From assembly GCF_007971525.1 (NCBI RefSeq), contig NZ_CP042437.1:2108001-2172000 (forward strand): a stretch of DNA of 64,000 bases. Reading direction: 5' to 3'. The notes beneath the pieces are model-generated. The model was given only the letters and a program-made list of their open reading frames with translations, was not told where the DNA came from and searched no databases. This DNA comes from Mucilaginibacter ginsenosidivorax (GTDB lineage Bacteria > Bacteroidota > Bacteroidia > Sphingobacteriales > Sphingobacteriaceae). The translations under genes and the position numbers were made by a program. Of this stretch, positions 35,543 through 44,676 are shown piece after piece (within the stretch, counting starts at the first letter, position 1; every line of letters begins with the position of its first letter).

Positions 35543-35989
35543 TTAGTTTTTGTTGATAATTGAATCTATACTCCATTTATAATCGGGCAGTGTGGCCAGC
35601 AACAGGCTTGCCGCGCTCACCGTAAAAACCGAGTAACCTACCGGCGATTCGATACCGCCGGATATAGCCATGGCCAAAGCAAACGCCAGGCTAAGCAGGC
35701 AGCTAAGTGACGCAGCCGTACGGGTAAACAAACCTGCAAGTAATAACAGCCCTACGCCGGCCTCGCCAATGGTTGCTATCACAGCCAGTGTCGGGATAAT
35801 TCCGGAAGGCAAAAAGTTCATTACTTGCCTGGCATATTCCATAAAGTGCTGCCAGTCGCCCCAGCCTACATGGGGCTGGCCGTGGGCGCCAAAAAAACCA
35901 AGGCGATCTGCCACCTCCCACAGGTAGCTGGTAGCCAAAGCACCACGCAAAGCGACAGACGGGATGGCATAATTTTCAATGAGTTGCAT
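35543..35989 (-). CDS. DoxX-family membrane protein
   Basis: This 148-residue protein has four hydrophobic segments, as expected for DoxX/SURF4-like proteins: around 10-25, a central part with VIATIGEAGVGLLLLAGLFTR, LLSLAFALAMAIS, and the last with TVSAASLLLATL. The EAGVGLLLLAGLFTR segment is characteristic. Such proteins support redox or quinone-linked functions, but the role is not established. I start at MQLIENYAIPS; upstream in-frame ATGs at 36022 and 36085 would run into the divergent promoter. It pairs with the DMT gene. Confidence 0.78.
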   Translation of the reverse strand: MQLIENYAIPSVALRGALATSYLWEVADRLGFFGAHGQPHVGWGDWQHFMEYARQVMNFLPSGIIPTLAVIATIGEAGVGLLLLAGLFTRTAASLSCLLSLAFALAMAISGGIESPVGYSVFTVSAASLLLATLPDYKWSIDSIINKN

Positions 35990-36038
35990 ATCTTTTTTAT
36001 TAACTGGTATAAAATTACGCATCAGTTGGCCTATCTTT

Positions 36039-36070
36039 ATAGTCCAGAAAACACAAACAAGATAGTCCAG
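36039..36070 (+). promoter_or_regulatory. Direct-repeat operator candidate of the MocR regulator
   Basis: ATAGTCCAG occurs twice in the same orientation (36039-36047 and 36062-36070), 23 bases apart start to start, about two helical turns. The second copy ends one base before the regulator's ATG. MocR/GabR-type regulators are known to bind direct repeats in their own divergent promoter, so this is a natural candidate. Confidence 0.6.
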
Positions 36071-36071
36071 T

Positions 36072-37571
36072 ATGAAATTCAGCATAGGATTAATTACTAT
36101 TGATAAAGACGCGCAGGTAGCGGTTTATCTGCAGATAACCAATAGTATTATCGGGCATATCAGGCAGGGCACATTAAAACCGGCATCGCCACTACCCAGC
36201 AGCAGGCTGCTTGCCGCCGCATTAAAAGTTCACAGAAAAACAGTTGTGGCTGCTTATGATGAATTGTATGCCCAAAGCTGGGTAGATGTTTATGCGCGTA
36301 AAGGATTTTTTGTAGCCAAAAACCTGCCCGATGTATCGCCCCGGCCAATCAACAGCACATTAAAACGAAATCCTTACCCCATAAAAACCTATTTTGATGT
36401 TACCGAGAAGGTGCCCTACCCCGATTTATTTAACGATGATAAGCCCGGGTTGCTTACATTTGACGATGGCTTTCCGGATACCCGCGTAGCCCCGGTTGAA
36501 TTACTGGTACGGGAGTATCGCAGGTTTGCCAATTACCATTTCACCCAAAAGTATTTAACCTACGGCCCCGAGCAGGGTTCGGCAAACCTGCGAACCGAGC
36601 TGGCCCGTTTCCTGGGCGAAACCCGTGGCCTGCAGGTTAGCGCCGATGATATCCTGGTTACCAAGGGCGCACAGATGGCCATTTACCTGGCAGCCCAAAT
36701 CCTGTTAAGCAAACATGATGTGGTAATTGCCGCCGATCCCGGATACCCGGGGGCTAACGAAGTTTTTGAACAAACCGGCGCCAAATTGAAACTGGTACCG
36801 GTAGATGAACACGGCATAAACCTGGATTCTGTGGAAGAAATTTGCCGGCAGAAAAAAGTAAAGCTGGTATATGTTATCCCCCATCACCACCGTCCTACTA
36901 CGGTTACCCTAAGCGCCGACAGAAGGATGCGCCTGCTTGAACTGGCCCACAAATACCGCTTTGCCATTATTGAGGACGATTACGATTACGACTTTCATTA
37001 TGCCAGCAGCCCCATATTGCCCCTGGCCAGTGCCGATTATTATGGCAGTGTGATATACGTTGGTTCGTTTTGCAAAACCGTAGCGCCCGGCATCCGCATT
37101 GGGTTTATGGTTGCACCGGCCAACCTTATTGTGCAGGCCACCAGGCTGCGTAAAATGATTGACCGCCAGGGCGAGCACCTGCTGGAAGAAGCCATAGCTA
37201 ACCTGCTTAAAAACGGCGACATAGGCCGTCACCTTAAAAAGGCCAATAAATTGTATCATGAAAGGCGCGATATACTTTGCGCCCTGCTGAAAGAGCACCT
37301 TGGCAGCTGGCTAAGCTTTAAAAAACCCGATGGCGGCTTTGCCGTTTGGGTTAAATATGCCGATGGTATAAACCCTGCCTACGTGGCCGAAAAAGCATCG
37401 GCTATGGGCCTTACCATTAATAACGGCCGCGATTATTTTTACCATAACACCGGCACCCATCCCTACGTAAGGATAGGTTTTGCATCCCTCAACCCCAGGG
37501 AGTTGGAAGCAGGTGTTAAAATTTTAGCCGGCGTTTTTAAAAAGCTTAACCCCAAAAGCCCTGAAGTTTAA
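36072..37571 (+). CDS. MocR/PdxR-type GntR regulator with aminotransferase domain
   Basis: This 499-residue protein has an N-terminal GntR winged-helix domain (about 10-80, with LPSSRLLAAALKVHRKTVVAAYDEL) and a class I aminotransferase-like domain (about 115-490). Lys335 in SFCKTVAPGIRIGF is at the PLP position. Such regulators use PLP or an amino compound to control adjacent genes. It is divergent from the DoxX and DMT genes, which are the likely targets. The 3' end overlaps the converging siderophore-interacting protein gene by 26 bases. Confidence 0.92.
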   Translation: MKFSIGLITIDKDAQVAVYLQITNSIIGHIRQGTLKPASPLPSSRLLAAALKVHRKTVVAAYDELYAQSWVDVYARKGFFVAKNLPDVSPRPINSTLKRNPYPIKTYFDVTEKVPYPDLFNDDKPGLLTFDDGFPDTRVAPVELLVREYRRFANYHFTQKYLTYGPEQGSANLRTELARFLGETRGLQVSADDILVTKGAQMAIYLAAQILLSKHDVVIAADPGYPGANEVFEQTGAKLKLVPVDEHGINLDSVEEICRQKKVKLVYVIPHHHRPTTVTLSADRRMRLLELAHKYRFAIIEDDYDYDFHYASSPILPLASADYYGSVIYVGSFCKTVAPGIRIGFMVAPANLIVQATRLRKMIDRQGEHLLEEAIANLLKNGDIGRHLKKANKLYHERRDILCALLKEHLGSWLSFKKPDGGFAVWVKYADGINPAYVAEKASAMGLTINNGRDYFYHNTGTHPYVRIGFASLNPRELEAGVKILAGVFKKLNPKSPEV

Positions 37572-38256
37572 TTTGTGCCGACGGATACCCCTGCCCTTTA
37601 AGCAGCTTGCGCAACTGGGCTACCATAGTGTTATTGCCGGCCAAATAAAATACGGTGTTCTCTAAACTGTAACGCTGATCGAGCACCCATTCAATAAGGC
37701 TGTGATGGCCGTAAACATCGCGGCGGGGTATGGGCTCCAGCGGCGTCCAAAAGTATTCCTGGAATAATTTACGGTGATGCTCGTTGCCAATTACTATGCC
37801 GCCCGAAAACCGGGTATGGGGCAGTACCATTTTTTGCAGGGCCAGTAAATGCCCCATGCTGCTTTCGTCGCCAAGGGCAACTATTGCCGATGTAGCAACC
37901 GGGCTTTGGTTAGTAGTGCCCGTTTTAAGATAATTTACCCTATCGCCCTTTTTTAACAGCCGCGCCCAATTACTGCCGGGCCCGTTATGAGCGGCATCAA
38001 CATAAATGGTGCAGGTTTGGGTTTCGGCATCCCAGCCCGATGGGGTGTAATCCCTGAAAGTAAGGTTATCTACCTTAAATTTAATGTAAGGAATTTCGGT
38101 CCAGCCGGTCATATCTATTTGCGGCAGGTGCAGGTCAACCTCAATTAAAGTGCAGGGCTCCCAATACCTTACTTCCAAAACATTGCCCGTTTGCAGGCGG
38201 CCTTCAAATAGCTTGCCGGTTTTTTGTTTTAATTTTTGCAGAGTGGATGTTTCCAT
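37546..38256 (-). CDS. Siderophore-interacting protein (FAD/NAD(P)H reductase-like)
   Basis: This 236-residue protein of the SIP family would reduce ferric siderophores with NAD(P)H through FAD. FRDYTPSGWDAETQTCTIYV at about 77-95 holds the R-x-Y-T-P FAD-binding motif, the HNGPGSNWARLLKKGD segment follows, and the NAD-binding half contains ALGDESSMGHLLAL and FYLAGNNTMVAQLRKLL. I start at METSTLQKLKQ, seven residues after the first ATG of the frame. Its 3' end overlaps the converging MocR gene by 26 bases. No siderophore receptor gene is adjacent. Confidence 0.85.
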   Translation of the reverse strand: METSTLQKLKQKTGKLFEGRLQTGNVLEVRYWEPCTLIEVDLHLPQIDMTGWTEIPYIKFKVDNLTFRDYTPSGWDAETQTCTIYVDAAHNGPGSNWARLLKKGDRVNYLKTGTTNQSPVATSAIVALGDESSMGHLLALQKMVLPHTRFSGGIVIGNEHHRKLFQEYFWTPLEPIPRRDVYGHHSLIEWVLDQRYSLENTVFYLAGNNTMVAQLRKLLKGQGYPSAQIKLQGFWG

Positions 38257-38332
38257 GTGATGTAGAATTATTATCACAAAGAAAAGGCTTATCTATGCCC
38301 GACAAAATGGCATACCTGCGGTAATGATTGGA

Positions 38333-39184
38333 CTATTTGCGGTAATCGGCTTTGAAGGCGAGTGGCGTTACCCCTTCTGCCTTTTTAAACAGGCGCGAGA
38401 AATAGGCATGGTCTTCATAACCCAGCGCATGTGCAATTTCTTTAACATTCAGCTGGCTATAGTACAGCAAACGTTTGGCCTCCAAAATAACTTCCTGTTG
38501 AATCCAGTAACTTACCGACAGTCCTGTAGCTTTTTTCAAAGCCTCATTCAGGTACGTTTCAGATACATTAAGCTTAGCCGCGTAGGCCGACGGGCTTTTG
38601 ATTGTACGCACGTGCTCAACCAGCAGTTTCTTAAAATCCTGAGCCAACTGCACCGGGCGAGACATCAGCATACCCGGCTTTCCCGTTTGGCTAAAACACC
38701 CGGCAGCTATCCCCAAAAACGATTGCAGCAGCGAATGCACAACAGATAAATTAAAAACAGCCTGCTCGTCCTCCCGGTACCGCTCAAATAACAGGTTAAG
38801 CAAGCTTTCGCACTGCCGCTTTTGTACATCGTTTAAGGTATAAGGTTGCTGCAACAGTAATTGATTTTCAAACACATTACGATAATCGGGCGGTATCAGC
38901 ATGGTATCCACTGCTATAAACCATCCGTAAGCGCCTTCGTTTTGGATACGATGGTGCACCTGCCCGGGTAACACATAATAAAGGCAGGATTCCTGTATCA
39001 CGATCTCGTTAAAATCAACCATCAGCGAGCCCCATCCACCCTCGATTACAAAAAATATATAATGATCATCGCGGTGCGCACCCAGGGGTTCATCGGCCTT
39101 GGGTTTATCGCCCTTAAAAAAACGATTGATTTCCAGGCCCGATGAGGCCCGCTCTTTTAAAAGATGTACGGGAATGTCTTTCAT
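38333..39184 (-). CDS. AraC-family transcriptional regulator
   Basis: This 283-residue protein has an N-terminal cupin-type effector domain (about 25-110, containing AHRDDHYIFFVIEGG and VLPGQVHHRIQ) and a C-terminal pair of helix-turn-helices (about 190-280). The second includes YYSQLNVKEIAHALGYEDHAYFSRLFKKAEGVTPLAFK, the full AraC signature. It is on the same strand as the siderophore-interacting protein gene, 76 bases upstream of it, and may control it, but the ligand is unknown. Confidence 0.9.
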   Translation of the reverse strand: MKDIPVHLLKERASSGLEINRFFKGDKPKADEPLGAHRDDHYIFFVIEGGWGSLMVDFNEIVIQESCLYYVLPGQVHHRIQNEGAYGWFIAVDTMLIPPDYRNVFENQLLLQQPYTLNDVQKRQCESLLNLLFERYREDEQAVFNLSVVHSLLQSFLGIAAGCFSQTGKPGMLMSRPVQLAQDFKKLLVEHVRTIKSPSAYAAKLNVSETYLNEALKKATGLSVSYWIQQEVILEAKRLLYYSQLNVKEIAHALGYEDHAYFSRLFKKAEGVTPLAFKADYRK

Positions 39185-39348
39185 GTTCAGGATAGCAAGT
39201 TAGGGCTTATTGTGATTGGGTGTATGGGGTTGGATTAGAAAATTGCAAGAAGATTGCTATCGGCAACATCCTCTGCGTCACAAATGAATGATAAAATTTA
39301 CAAAATTCTGAAAGGTGAATGACGTTTATCGCACGGCGGCGAGTCGAC

Positions 39349-39487
39349 TCACCCCGACGAGGCTCCGCCCGTCTGCCCCTCTCTCCGCTTCGCGCATAGA
39401 GGGGCGAAAAAAATATTTTTCTTTGCTCAACCCTCTTTGCGGCGTAAGCCGGAGAGAGGGTCGGCCAGCGCAGCGTAGCCGGGGTGA
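39349..39487. repeat. Palindromic GC-rich intergenic element
   Basis: This fills most of the 418-base gap between the AraC and DUF6377 genes. The ends TCACCCCG and CGGGGTGA are exact complements; inside, CCCTCTCTCCG (39377-39387) pairs with CGGAGAGAGGG (39450-39460), and an AT-rich core lies between. Internal start and stop positions allow an open frame on the minus strand, but its translation is a low-complexity artefact. It looks like a MITE- or REP-like dispersed element. Confidence 0.75.
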
Positions 39488-39552
39488 GTAGTGGCCGGCG
39501 TTCAAAGCCAATGTTTGTGCTCTCCCCCCAAAAACCATACACCATATTTTAA

Positions 39553-39560
39553 TATGTTTG
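39553..39560 (+). promoter_or_regulatory. Candidate -7 element of the DUF6377 regulator
   Basis: TATGTTTG matches TAnnTTTG, 43 bases before the ATG. A -33 TTTG is not visible; the region upstream is the palindromic element. Confidence 0.4.
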
Positions 39561-39602
39561 CCTACCTTTAGGGGTGAACATCCAATTACTACCTTTAATT
39601 AA

Positions 39603-41231
39603 ATGAGGCCAGGCTTATATCTTTTATTTTTCTTATTTGTTTCGATAAGCCTGCCGGGCTATGCACAATCAGTTGCCACCGATTCACTACTAACCAGGCT
39701 CAACGCTGTACTGGCCGATAAAGATGTATATGTAAAGCAAAAAACAAACCGCATTGATGAGCTGGGCAAACAGCTAAGCCAGGCCAACGATCTGGATAAA
39801 AAATATAACATTTACCAACAGCTGTATAACGAGTATAAAAACTTCAGCTACGATTCGGCCTATAACTACGCCAAAAAACTACAGGAAACCGCCGCCAAGC
39901 TAAACGCCCCTAACCGTATGGCTTTTGCTAAAATGGAACTGGGCTTTACACTCATTTCATCGGGCATGTTTAAAGAGACGCTGGAAACCCTGAACAGTAT
40001 CAACCTGCAATACCTATCAACCGATGATAGAGTGGAATATTACTTCCTGAAAGCACGCAGCTATTTCGACTTATCCGATTTTGACCGTAATGTTGATTAC
40101 TCGGCCATATATAACCCCAAAGGCATTCAGTTTATCGATTCAGCCCTTTCATTAGCCTCGCCCGGAACCTACAACTATTATGCATTAAGAGGACTGCAAG
40201 CCTTACGCAAGGCCGATAATACTGATGCCGTAAAAGATTATACCGCCCTGCTTAAGTTAAAAAACTTAACGCCCAACCAGTTTGCCATAAGTGCCTGCTC
40301 TTTAAGCTACATCTACGAAGTGCTCGGCAATCAGGACAAATCCACCCAATTATTGATCCAGGCGGCCATTGCCGATTTGCAGTCGGCCACTAAAGAAACA
40401 GTCGCCATTTATAAGCTGGCCGATTTCCTGTATAAAAAAGGTGACCTGAACAGCGCCTTCGTTTATATCAAACAAGCTATGGACGATGCTACCTTTTATG
40501 GCGCACGCCACCGGCAGGTTGCCATCAGCAGTATATTGCCCATCATCGAGGCACAGCGCATCAGTACGGTAGAGCAGCAGCGCAAGTCGCTGATTATTTA
40601 CGCTTCTATCATTACGGTGTTGGTACTTTTTGTGGTAATGTTTGCGTTCATCATCTTCCGTCAGCTTAAAAAGCTACGCATCGCCGATAACCTTATCAAG
40701 GAGGCCAATGTATCGTTACAGGAAAGCAACGTTGCATTGGAAGCGTTAAATAGAAACTTAAGTACGGCCAATAAAATCAAAAACGAATACATTGGCTATT
40801 ACTTCAACATCAATTCCATCTATATTGATAAGCTGGAAAGCTTCCAGAAATCGTTGGATAAAAAATTGAGCAGCAAACGCTACGAAGATGCCCAGGCAGC
40901 CATTAAAAGCCTGAACCTGGAGAATGAGCGACACCAGTTGTTCCATACCTTCGATAAGGTTTTCCTTTCCCTGTTCCCCGATTTTATTGAAAAGTTTGAA
41001 GCCTTGTTTCACAAAGACGATAAAATTGCCATTGCCGACGGGCAGTTGTTGAGCACCGAGCACCGCATCTTTGCCCTTATCCGCATGGGCATTCACGATA
41101 ACGACCGGATTGCCAAACTGTTGGGCTACTCGGTAAATACCATCTACTCCTACAAAAATCGCATCAAAAACAAATCATTTATCGCTAATGATGAGTTTGA
41201 AGATCATATTATGGCGATAGAGGCGGTGTAA
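39603..41231 (+). CDS. DUF6377 TPR/HTH membrane regulator (SusR-like)
   Basis: This 542-residue protein has a signal peptide (about 1-22, LPGYAQ), a periplasmic region of helical TPR-like repeats (about 50-320), one membrane helix (about 328-350), a coiled coil (about 353-400) and a cytoplasmic C-terminal domain ending in a LuxR-like HTH (about 485-530, EHRIFALIRMGIHDNDRIAKLLGYSVNT). This layout is that of DUF6377 proteins, which regulate Sus-type loci by sensing sugar in the periplasm and binding DNA inside. It stands directly upstream of the SusC gene, so it probably controls the alpha-glucan operon. The SusR analogy is inference. Confidence 0.85.
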   Translation: MRPGLYLLFFLFVSISLPGYAQSVATDSLLTRLNAVLADKDVYVKQKTNRIDELGKQLSQANDLDKKYNIYQQLYNEYKNFSYDSAYNYAKKLQETAAKLNAPNRMAFAKMELGFTLISSGMFKETLETLNSINLQYLSTDDRVEYYFLKARSYFDLSDFDRNVDYSAIYNPKGIQFIDSALSLASPGTYNYYALRGLQALRKADNTDAVKDYTALLKLKNLTPNQFAISACSLSYIYEVLGNQDKSTQLLIQAAIADLQSATKETVAIYKLADFLYKKGDLNSAFVYIKQAMDDATFYGARHRQVAISSILPIIEAQRISTVEQQRKSLIIYASIITVLVLFVVMFAFIIFRQLKKLRIADNLIKEANVSLQESNVALEALNRNLSTANKIKNEYIGYYFNINSIYIDKLESFQKSLDKKLSSKRYEDAQAAIKSLNLENERHQLFHTFDKVFLSLFPDFIEKFEALFHKDDKIAIADGQLLSTEHRIFALIRMGIHDNDRIAKLLGYSVNTIYSYKNRIKNKSFIANDEFEDHIMAIEAV

Positions 41232-41253
41232 GGACTACAATCATCCCGCTAAT

Positions 41254-41345
41254 GTCATGCTGAATTTATTTCAGCACCTCACATGCTAAGTGCACATCAT
41301 GCGGGCTACCTGTCCTATGGGGTCCTGAAACAAGTTCAGGATGAC
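41254..41345. repeat. Inverted repeat of GTCATnCTGAA type
   Basis: Arms at 41254-41274 and 41325-41345 are complementary at 18 of 21 positions. They belong to a common intergenic style of Sphingobacteriaceae, with GTCAT and ATGAC at the ends. Confidence 0.7.
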
Positions 41346-41414
41346 TACCGTTTTTTAACTTGTTACGGGAGTAATAAGCAATCTCTACAAATGCATGGAC
41401 GAATGAAAAGTTGG

Positions 41415-41442
41415 GGGATTGCTTCGTACCTCGCAATGACGG
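41415..41442. repeat. Copy of the 28-nt TTGCTTCGTACCTCGCAATG arm
   Basis: This stretch is identical to the right arm of the palindrome at 60034-60114. Its own left partner is decayed (AAGCAATCTC near 41367-41380), so it is a partly eroded copy of the same element. Confidence 0.85.
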
Positions 41443-41711
41443 TGGCTTAATAATATCCTCACCAATCGTTGTCTTCTTATCGTCAGCTCCCCTCAAAACA
41501 CATCTATATCGCCCTATATTAAATCTATATTACAGCCTTTAAAAGTACAATACAAATAACTAACAATCAAATAGTTAACAATATTATTCCGCCTGTATTT
41601 TCTATATTGAGCTTTCAGGCTATTGATTAGCCAAAATTCCCTCCTTTTATTTGATTCGGATTTGCCAGCTATGGTACATCTGCAAAAACCAATTTTTAAA
41701 ACCAATTTTAC

Positions 41712-44669
41712 ATGAAAAAAGTTTACTTATTTAAGTACGGCCTGACTGTGCTCCTTTTAATCTCGGCGATAGCTTCGTTTGCTCAAAAAGGTGCTTTCAG
41801 GGGCAAAGTGGTTGATGATCTTAACCAGCCATTGCCTGGCGCCACAGTGCACGTTAAGGGTGCATCTCAAACAACAGTAACAGATGCCAATGGTATGTTT
41901 TCGCTTACGGGCGATACGCAACAGGTATTAACCGTGCAGGTTACTTTTGTTGGCTACGATGTGTTGGAGCGGGTAATTAAAGCCAACGAAAATCCCACTT
42001 TTCAGTTAGTTCCCTCATCTAAAGCCTTAACCGAAGTAGTGGTTATGGGTTACGGAACGGTTAAAAAATCTGATTTAACTGGCGCTGTTGCAACCATCGG
42101 TGCTAAAGATCTTAATCCGGGCTCGGTTACCAACCCATTACAGCAACTTGCCGGCAAAGCAGCGGGCGTAAACATTACCCAGGTAGGCAGCGAACCCGGT
42201 GTGGCCCCAACGGTGCGCATTCGCGGTTTAACATCGTTACAAGGTGGTAATGACCCTTTGGTTGTTGTTGACGGCATTCAAGGCAATATGGACCTGCTAA
42301 ACCAGGTGCCGCCGAGTGAAATTGCATCAATAGACATCCTTAAAGATGCGTCGGCTACCGCTATTTACGGTTCGCGCGGCGCGCCTGGTGTTATCCTGAT
42401 TACTACCAGGAAAACCGCCGCCGGCAAAAGCAGTGTTGAGTATACCGAAAATAGCTCGCTGGACGTGATTGCACACAAGTTGCAGGAACTAAACGCCGCG
42501 CAATGGACTGCACAAGCCGAAAAACAGGGTGTGGATGTATCTGCAAACCACGGTTCAAATACCGACTGGTTTAACCTGCTTACCCAAAACGGCGTTACGC
42601 AAAACCATAATCTTGCTTTTGGTGGCGGTACCAATGGCTTTAACTACCGTGCATCGGTAAGTGCCATTACACAAACCGGTATTGTTATCAATTCCAACTA
42701 TAAAAAATATATAGGCCGTATTACCGCTACACAAAAAGCGCTTGACGACAAGTTAACCCTGACCATGAATGTAAATAGCGGCATCAACAATGATGTTTAC
42801 AGCCCTATCGGCATCGGCCGGGCAGCATTTACTTCAAACCTGATCAGCAATACGTACATCTCGAGGCCTACCGACCCTGTATTTAATACCGATGGATCAT
42901 ACTACTCCGATCCTAATGTGTTCCAGTACATCAACCCTTACGCAGTTGCAAAAACGCTTAAAAACGACGTGAACACCAACAACCTGTTCACCAGTTTAAG
43001 AGGCGATCTGGATATTTACAAAGGTATATCTGCCGGATGGTTTGGCAGCTGGAGAAAATCTGATACCAATACAGGTTATTATGCACCTGTAGCATCAACC
43101 ATAGCTACCGCTATTGATAACAAAGGCATCGCCAACATCAGCAACAACCATGTTGACGAAAAACTGATGGACATCAGCCTGAGCTACAAACATGAATTTG
43201 GGTTAAGCCATTTTGATGCATCGGCTATTTACGAGTGGCAGGCACAAACCTATAACGGCAGTTTTGCACAGGGCCGAGGTTTTGTGAACGATTTTGCTAC
43301 TTACAACGCTTTGCAGCTGGGCGATATCTCAAAAGTTTTACAGGGCGATATTTCATCGTACAAAAACGACAGGAGGCTTATTTCCTACATCGGCCAGATC
43401 CATTACTCGTACAACAACAAGTACCTGTTAACCGCCAGTATCAGGCGCGATGGTTCAACCGTGTTTGGGGTTAACAACAAATGGGGTAACTTCCCGTCGG
43501 CAGCGCTTGCATGGCGGGTTGACCAGGAAGATTTCATGAAAAACCAAACCCTGTTCAGCAGCTTTAAGTTGCGTGTGGGTTATGGCGTTACCGGTAACCA
43601 ACAAGGCATTACCCCGCAAAACTCTATTGCCTTGGTAGGCCAGGCTGGTTCGGTGTTCTTCGGCGGGTCAACCATTCCCAACTATTTTTATACACAAAAT
43701 GCCAATCCTAACTTAAAGTGGGAAACCCGTAAGCAGGCCAATGCCGGTTTCGATTTTTCGATGTTTAACGATAGGCTGAATGGTACCTTTGATGTATACA
43801 GGGCTACTACCGATAATTTGTTATACCACTACACCGTACCCGTTGTAGGCCAGTTTTTTGTGAACAACATTTTAGCAAACGTAGGTAGCCTGCGCTCGCA
43901 AGGTGTTGAGCTTTCTTTAAGCTATATGGTGATAAAAAGCCAGGATATGACACTTACGCTTGCTGCAAACGGGTCATTACTGCAAAGCAAGGTACTTAAA
44001 TTAGGCGGCAACATACAAGGCTTTGATGTACCTACCAACTATGTTGGCTGGGGACCAAACGCTTACCTTGTTGTAGGCAAGCCTGTGGGCACTTTCCTTA
44101 TTTTAAAACACCTGGGCAAAGATGCCAACAGCGCCGAAACCGTTGTTGACCGTGATAAAAACGGTACTATCGACCAGGGGTCGCAAAGTAAAGACAGGTA
44201 TGAAGAAGGCCAATCGCTGCCCAAATATACCTATGCCTTTACGCCAAGCTTTAGCTACAAAAACTTTGATGCATCAATGGTTTGGCGCGGATCGGGCGGT
44301 AACAAAATCTATAACGGCCTTCGCCAGGATTTAAGCCTTTTAGAAAACCTGGGAAAATCAAACGTGCTTACCAGCGCGGTGCCTTTAGGCATTCAATCGT
44401 CGCCTTATGGGTCTGACCTTTGGTTGGAGAGCGGATCGTATTTAAGGTGGGAAAATCTTTCGTTAGGATACAGGTTTAACCTGGCCAAAGTAAAATACAT
44501 CAGCGCTTTACGCTTATCTGTAACCGGCCAAAACCTTGCCATTATAACCAAATACAAAGGCCTTGATCCTGAAGTGAACGTGAGTGGCGACAGCTCATCA
44601 GGCGGCGACTACGGTACCTATCCGCGCACCAGGACCTTTTCTTTAGGTTTAAATGTTATTCTAAAATAA
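41712..44669 (+). CDS. susC: SusC-like TonB-dependent outer membrane transporter
   Basis: This 985-residue outer-membrane receptor imports oligosaccharides using TonB energy. It has a signal peptide (1-24, ASFAQ), a carboxypeptidase-regulatory-like domain (about 28-105), a plug (from VVVMGYGTVKKSDLTGAV at about 110) with IRGLTSLQGGNDPLVVVDGI and DASATAIYGSRGAPGV, then a 22-strand barrel ending in SLGLNVILK. The plug motifs are the standard SusC/RagA signature. It pairs with SusD, whose start follows by seven bases, and alpha-glucan enzymes follow, so maltodextrins are the probable cargo. Confidence 0.94.
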   Translation: MKKVYLFKYGLTVLLLISAIASFAQKGAFRGKVVDDLNQPLPGATVHVKGASQTTVTDANGMFSLTGDTQQVLTVQVTFVGYDVLERVIKANENPTFQLVPSSKALTEVVVMGYGTVKKSDLTGAVATIGAKDLNPGSVTNPLQQLAGKAAGVNITQVGSEPGVAPTVRIRGLTSLQGGNDPLVVVDGIQGNMDLLNQVPPSEIASIDILKDASATAIYGSRGAPGVILITTRKTAAGKSSVEYTENSSLDVIAHKLQELNAAQWTAQAEKQGVDVSANHGSNTDWFNLLTQNGVTQNHNLAFGGGTNGFNYRASVSAITQTGIVINSNYKKYIGRITATQKALDDKLTLTMNVNSGINNDVYSPIGIGRAAFTSNLISNTYISRPTDPVFNTDGSYYSDPNVFQYINPYAVAKTLKNDVNTNNLFTSLRGDLDIYKGISAGWFGSWRKSDTNTGYYAPVASTIATAIDNKGIANISNNHVDEKLMDISLSYKHEFGLSHFDASAIYEWQAQTYNGSFAQGRGFVNDFATYNALQLGDISKVLQGDISSYKNDRRLISYIGQIHYSYNNKYLLTASIRRDGSTVFGVNNKWGNFPSAALAWRVDQEDFMKNQTLFSSFKLRVGYGVTGNQQGITPQNSIALVGQAGSVFFGGSTIPNYFYTQNANPNLKWETRKQANAGFDFSMFNDRLNGTFDVYRATTDNLLYHYTVPVVGQFFVNNILANVGSLRSQGVELSLSYMVIKSQDMTLTLAANGSLLQSKVLKLGGNIQGFDVPTNYVGWGPNAYLVVGKPVGTFLILKHLGKDANSAETVVDRDKNGTIDQGSQSKDRYEEGQSLPKYTYAFTPSFSYKNFDASMVWRGSGGNKIYNGLRQDLSLLENLGKSNVLTSAVPLGIQSSPYGSDLWLESGSYLRWENLSLGYRFNLAKVKYISALRLSVTGQNLAIITKYKGLDPEVNVSGDSSSGGDYGTYPRTRTFSLGLNVILK

Positions 44670-44676
44670 TTTGATT

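Larger units (their letters stand above)
41232..41711. other. 480-base spacer upstream of the SusC operon
   Basis: The spacer carries two palindromic elements in its first 210 bases and an AT-rich promoter region in the rest. I found no exact TAnnTTTG element close to the SusC ATG, suggesting activator-dependent transcription. A tandem 13-nt direct repeat of AAAACCAATTTT ends one base before the ATG at 41712 (41685-41710). I see no gene here. Confidence 0.5.

Noticed and set aside
39207..39545. Minus-strand open frame of 112 codons in the AraC-DUF6377 gap
   Set aside because: Its Arg-rich translation comes from the palindromic element at 39349-39487; no family or start signal supports it.
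41266..41705. Short open frames of 60-76 codons in the spacer before SusC
   Set aside because: They cross the repeats and show no domain or start context.
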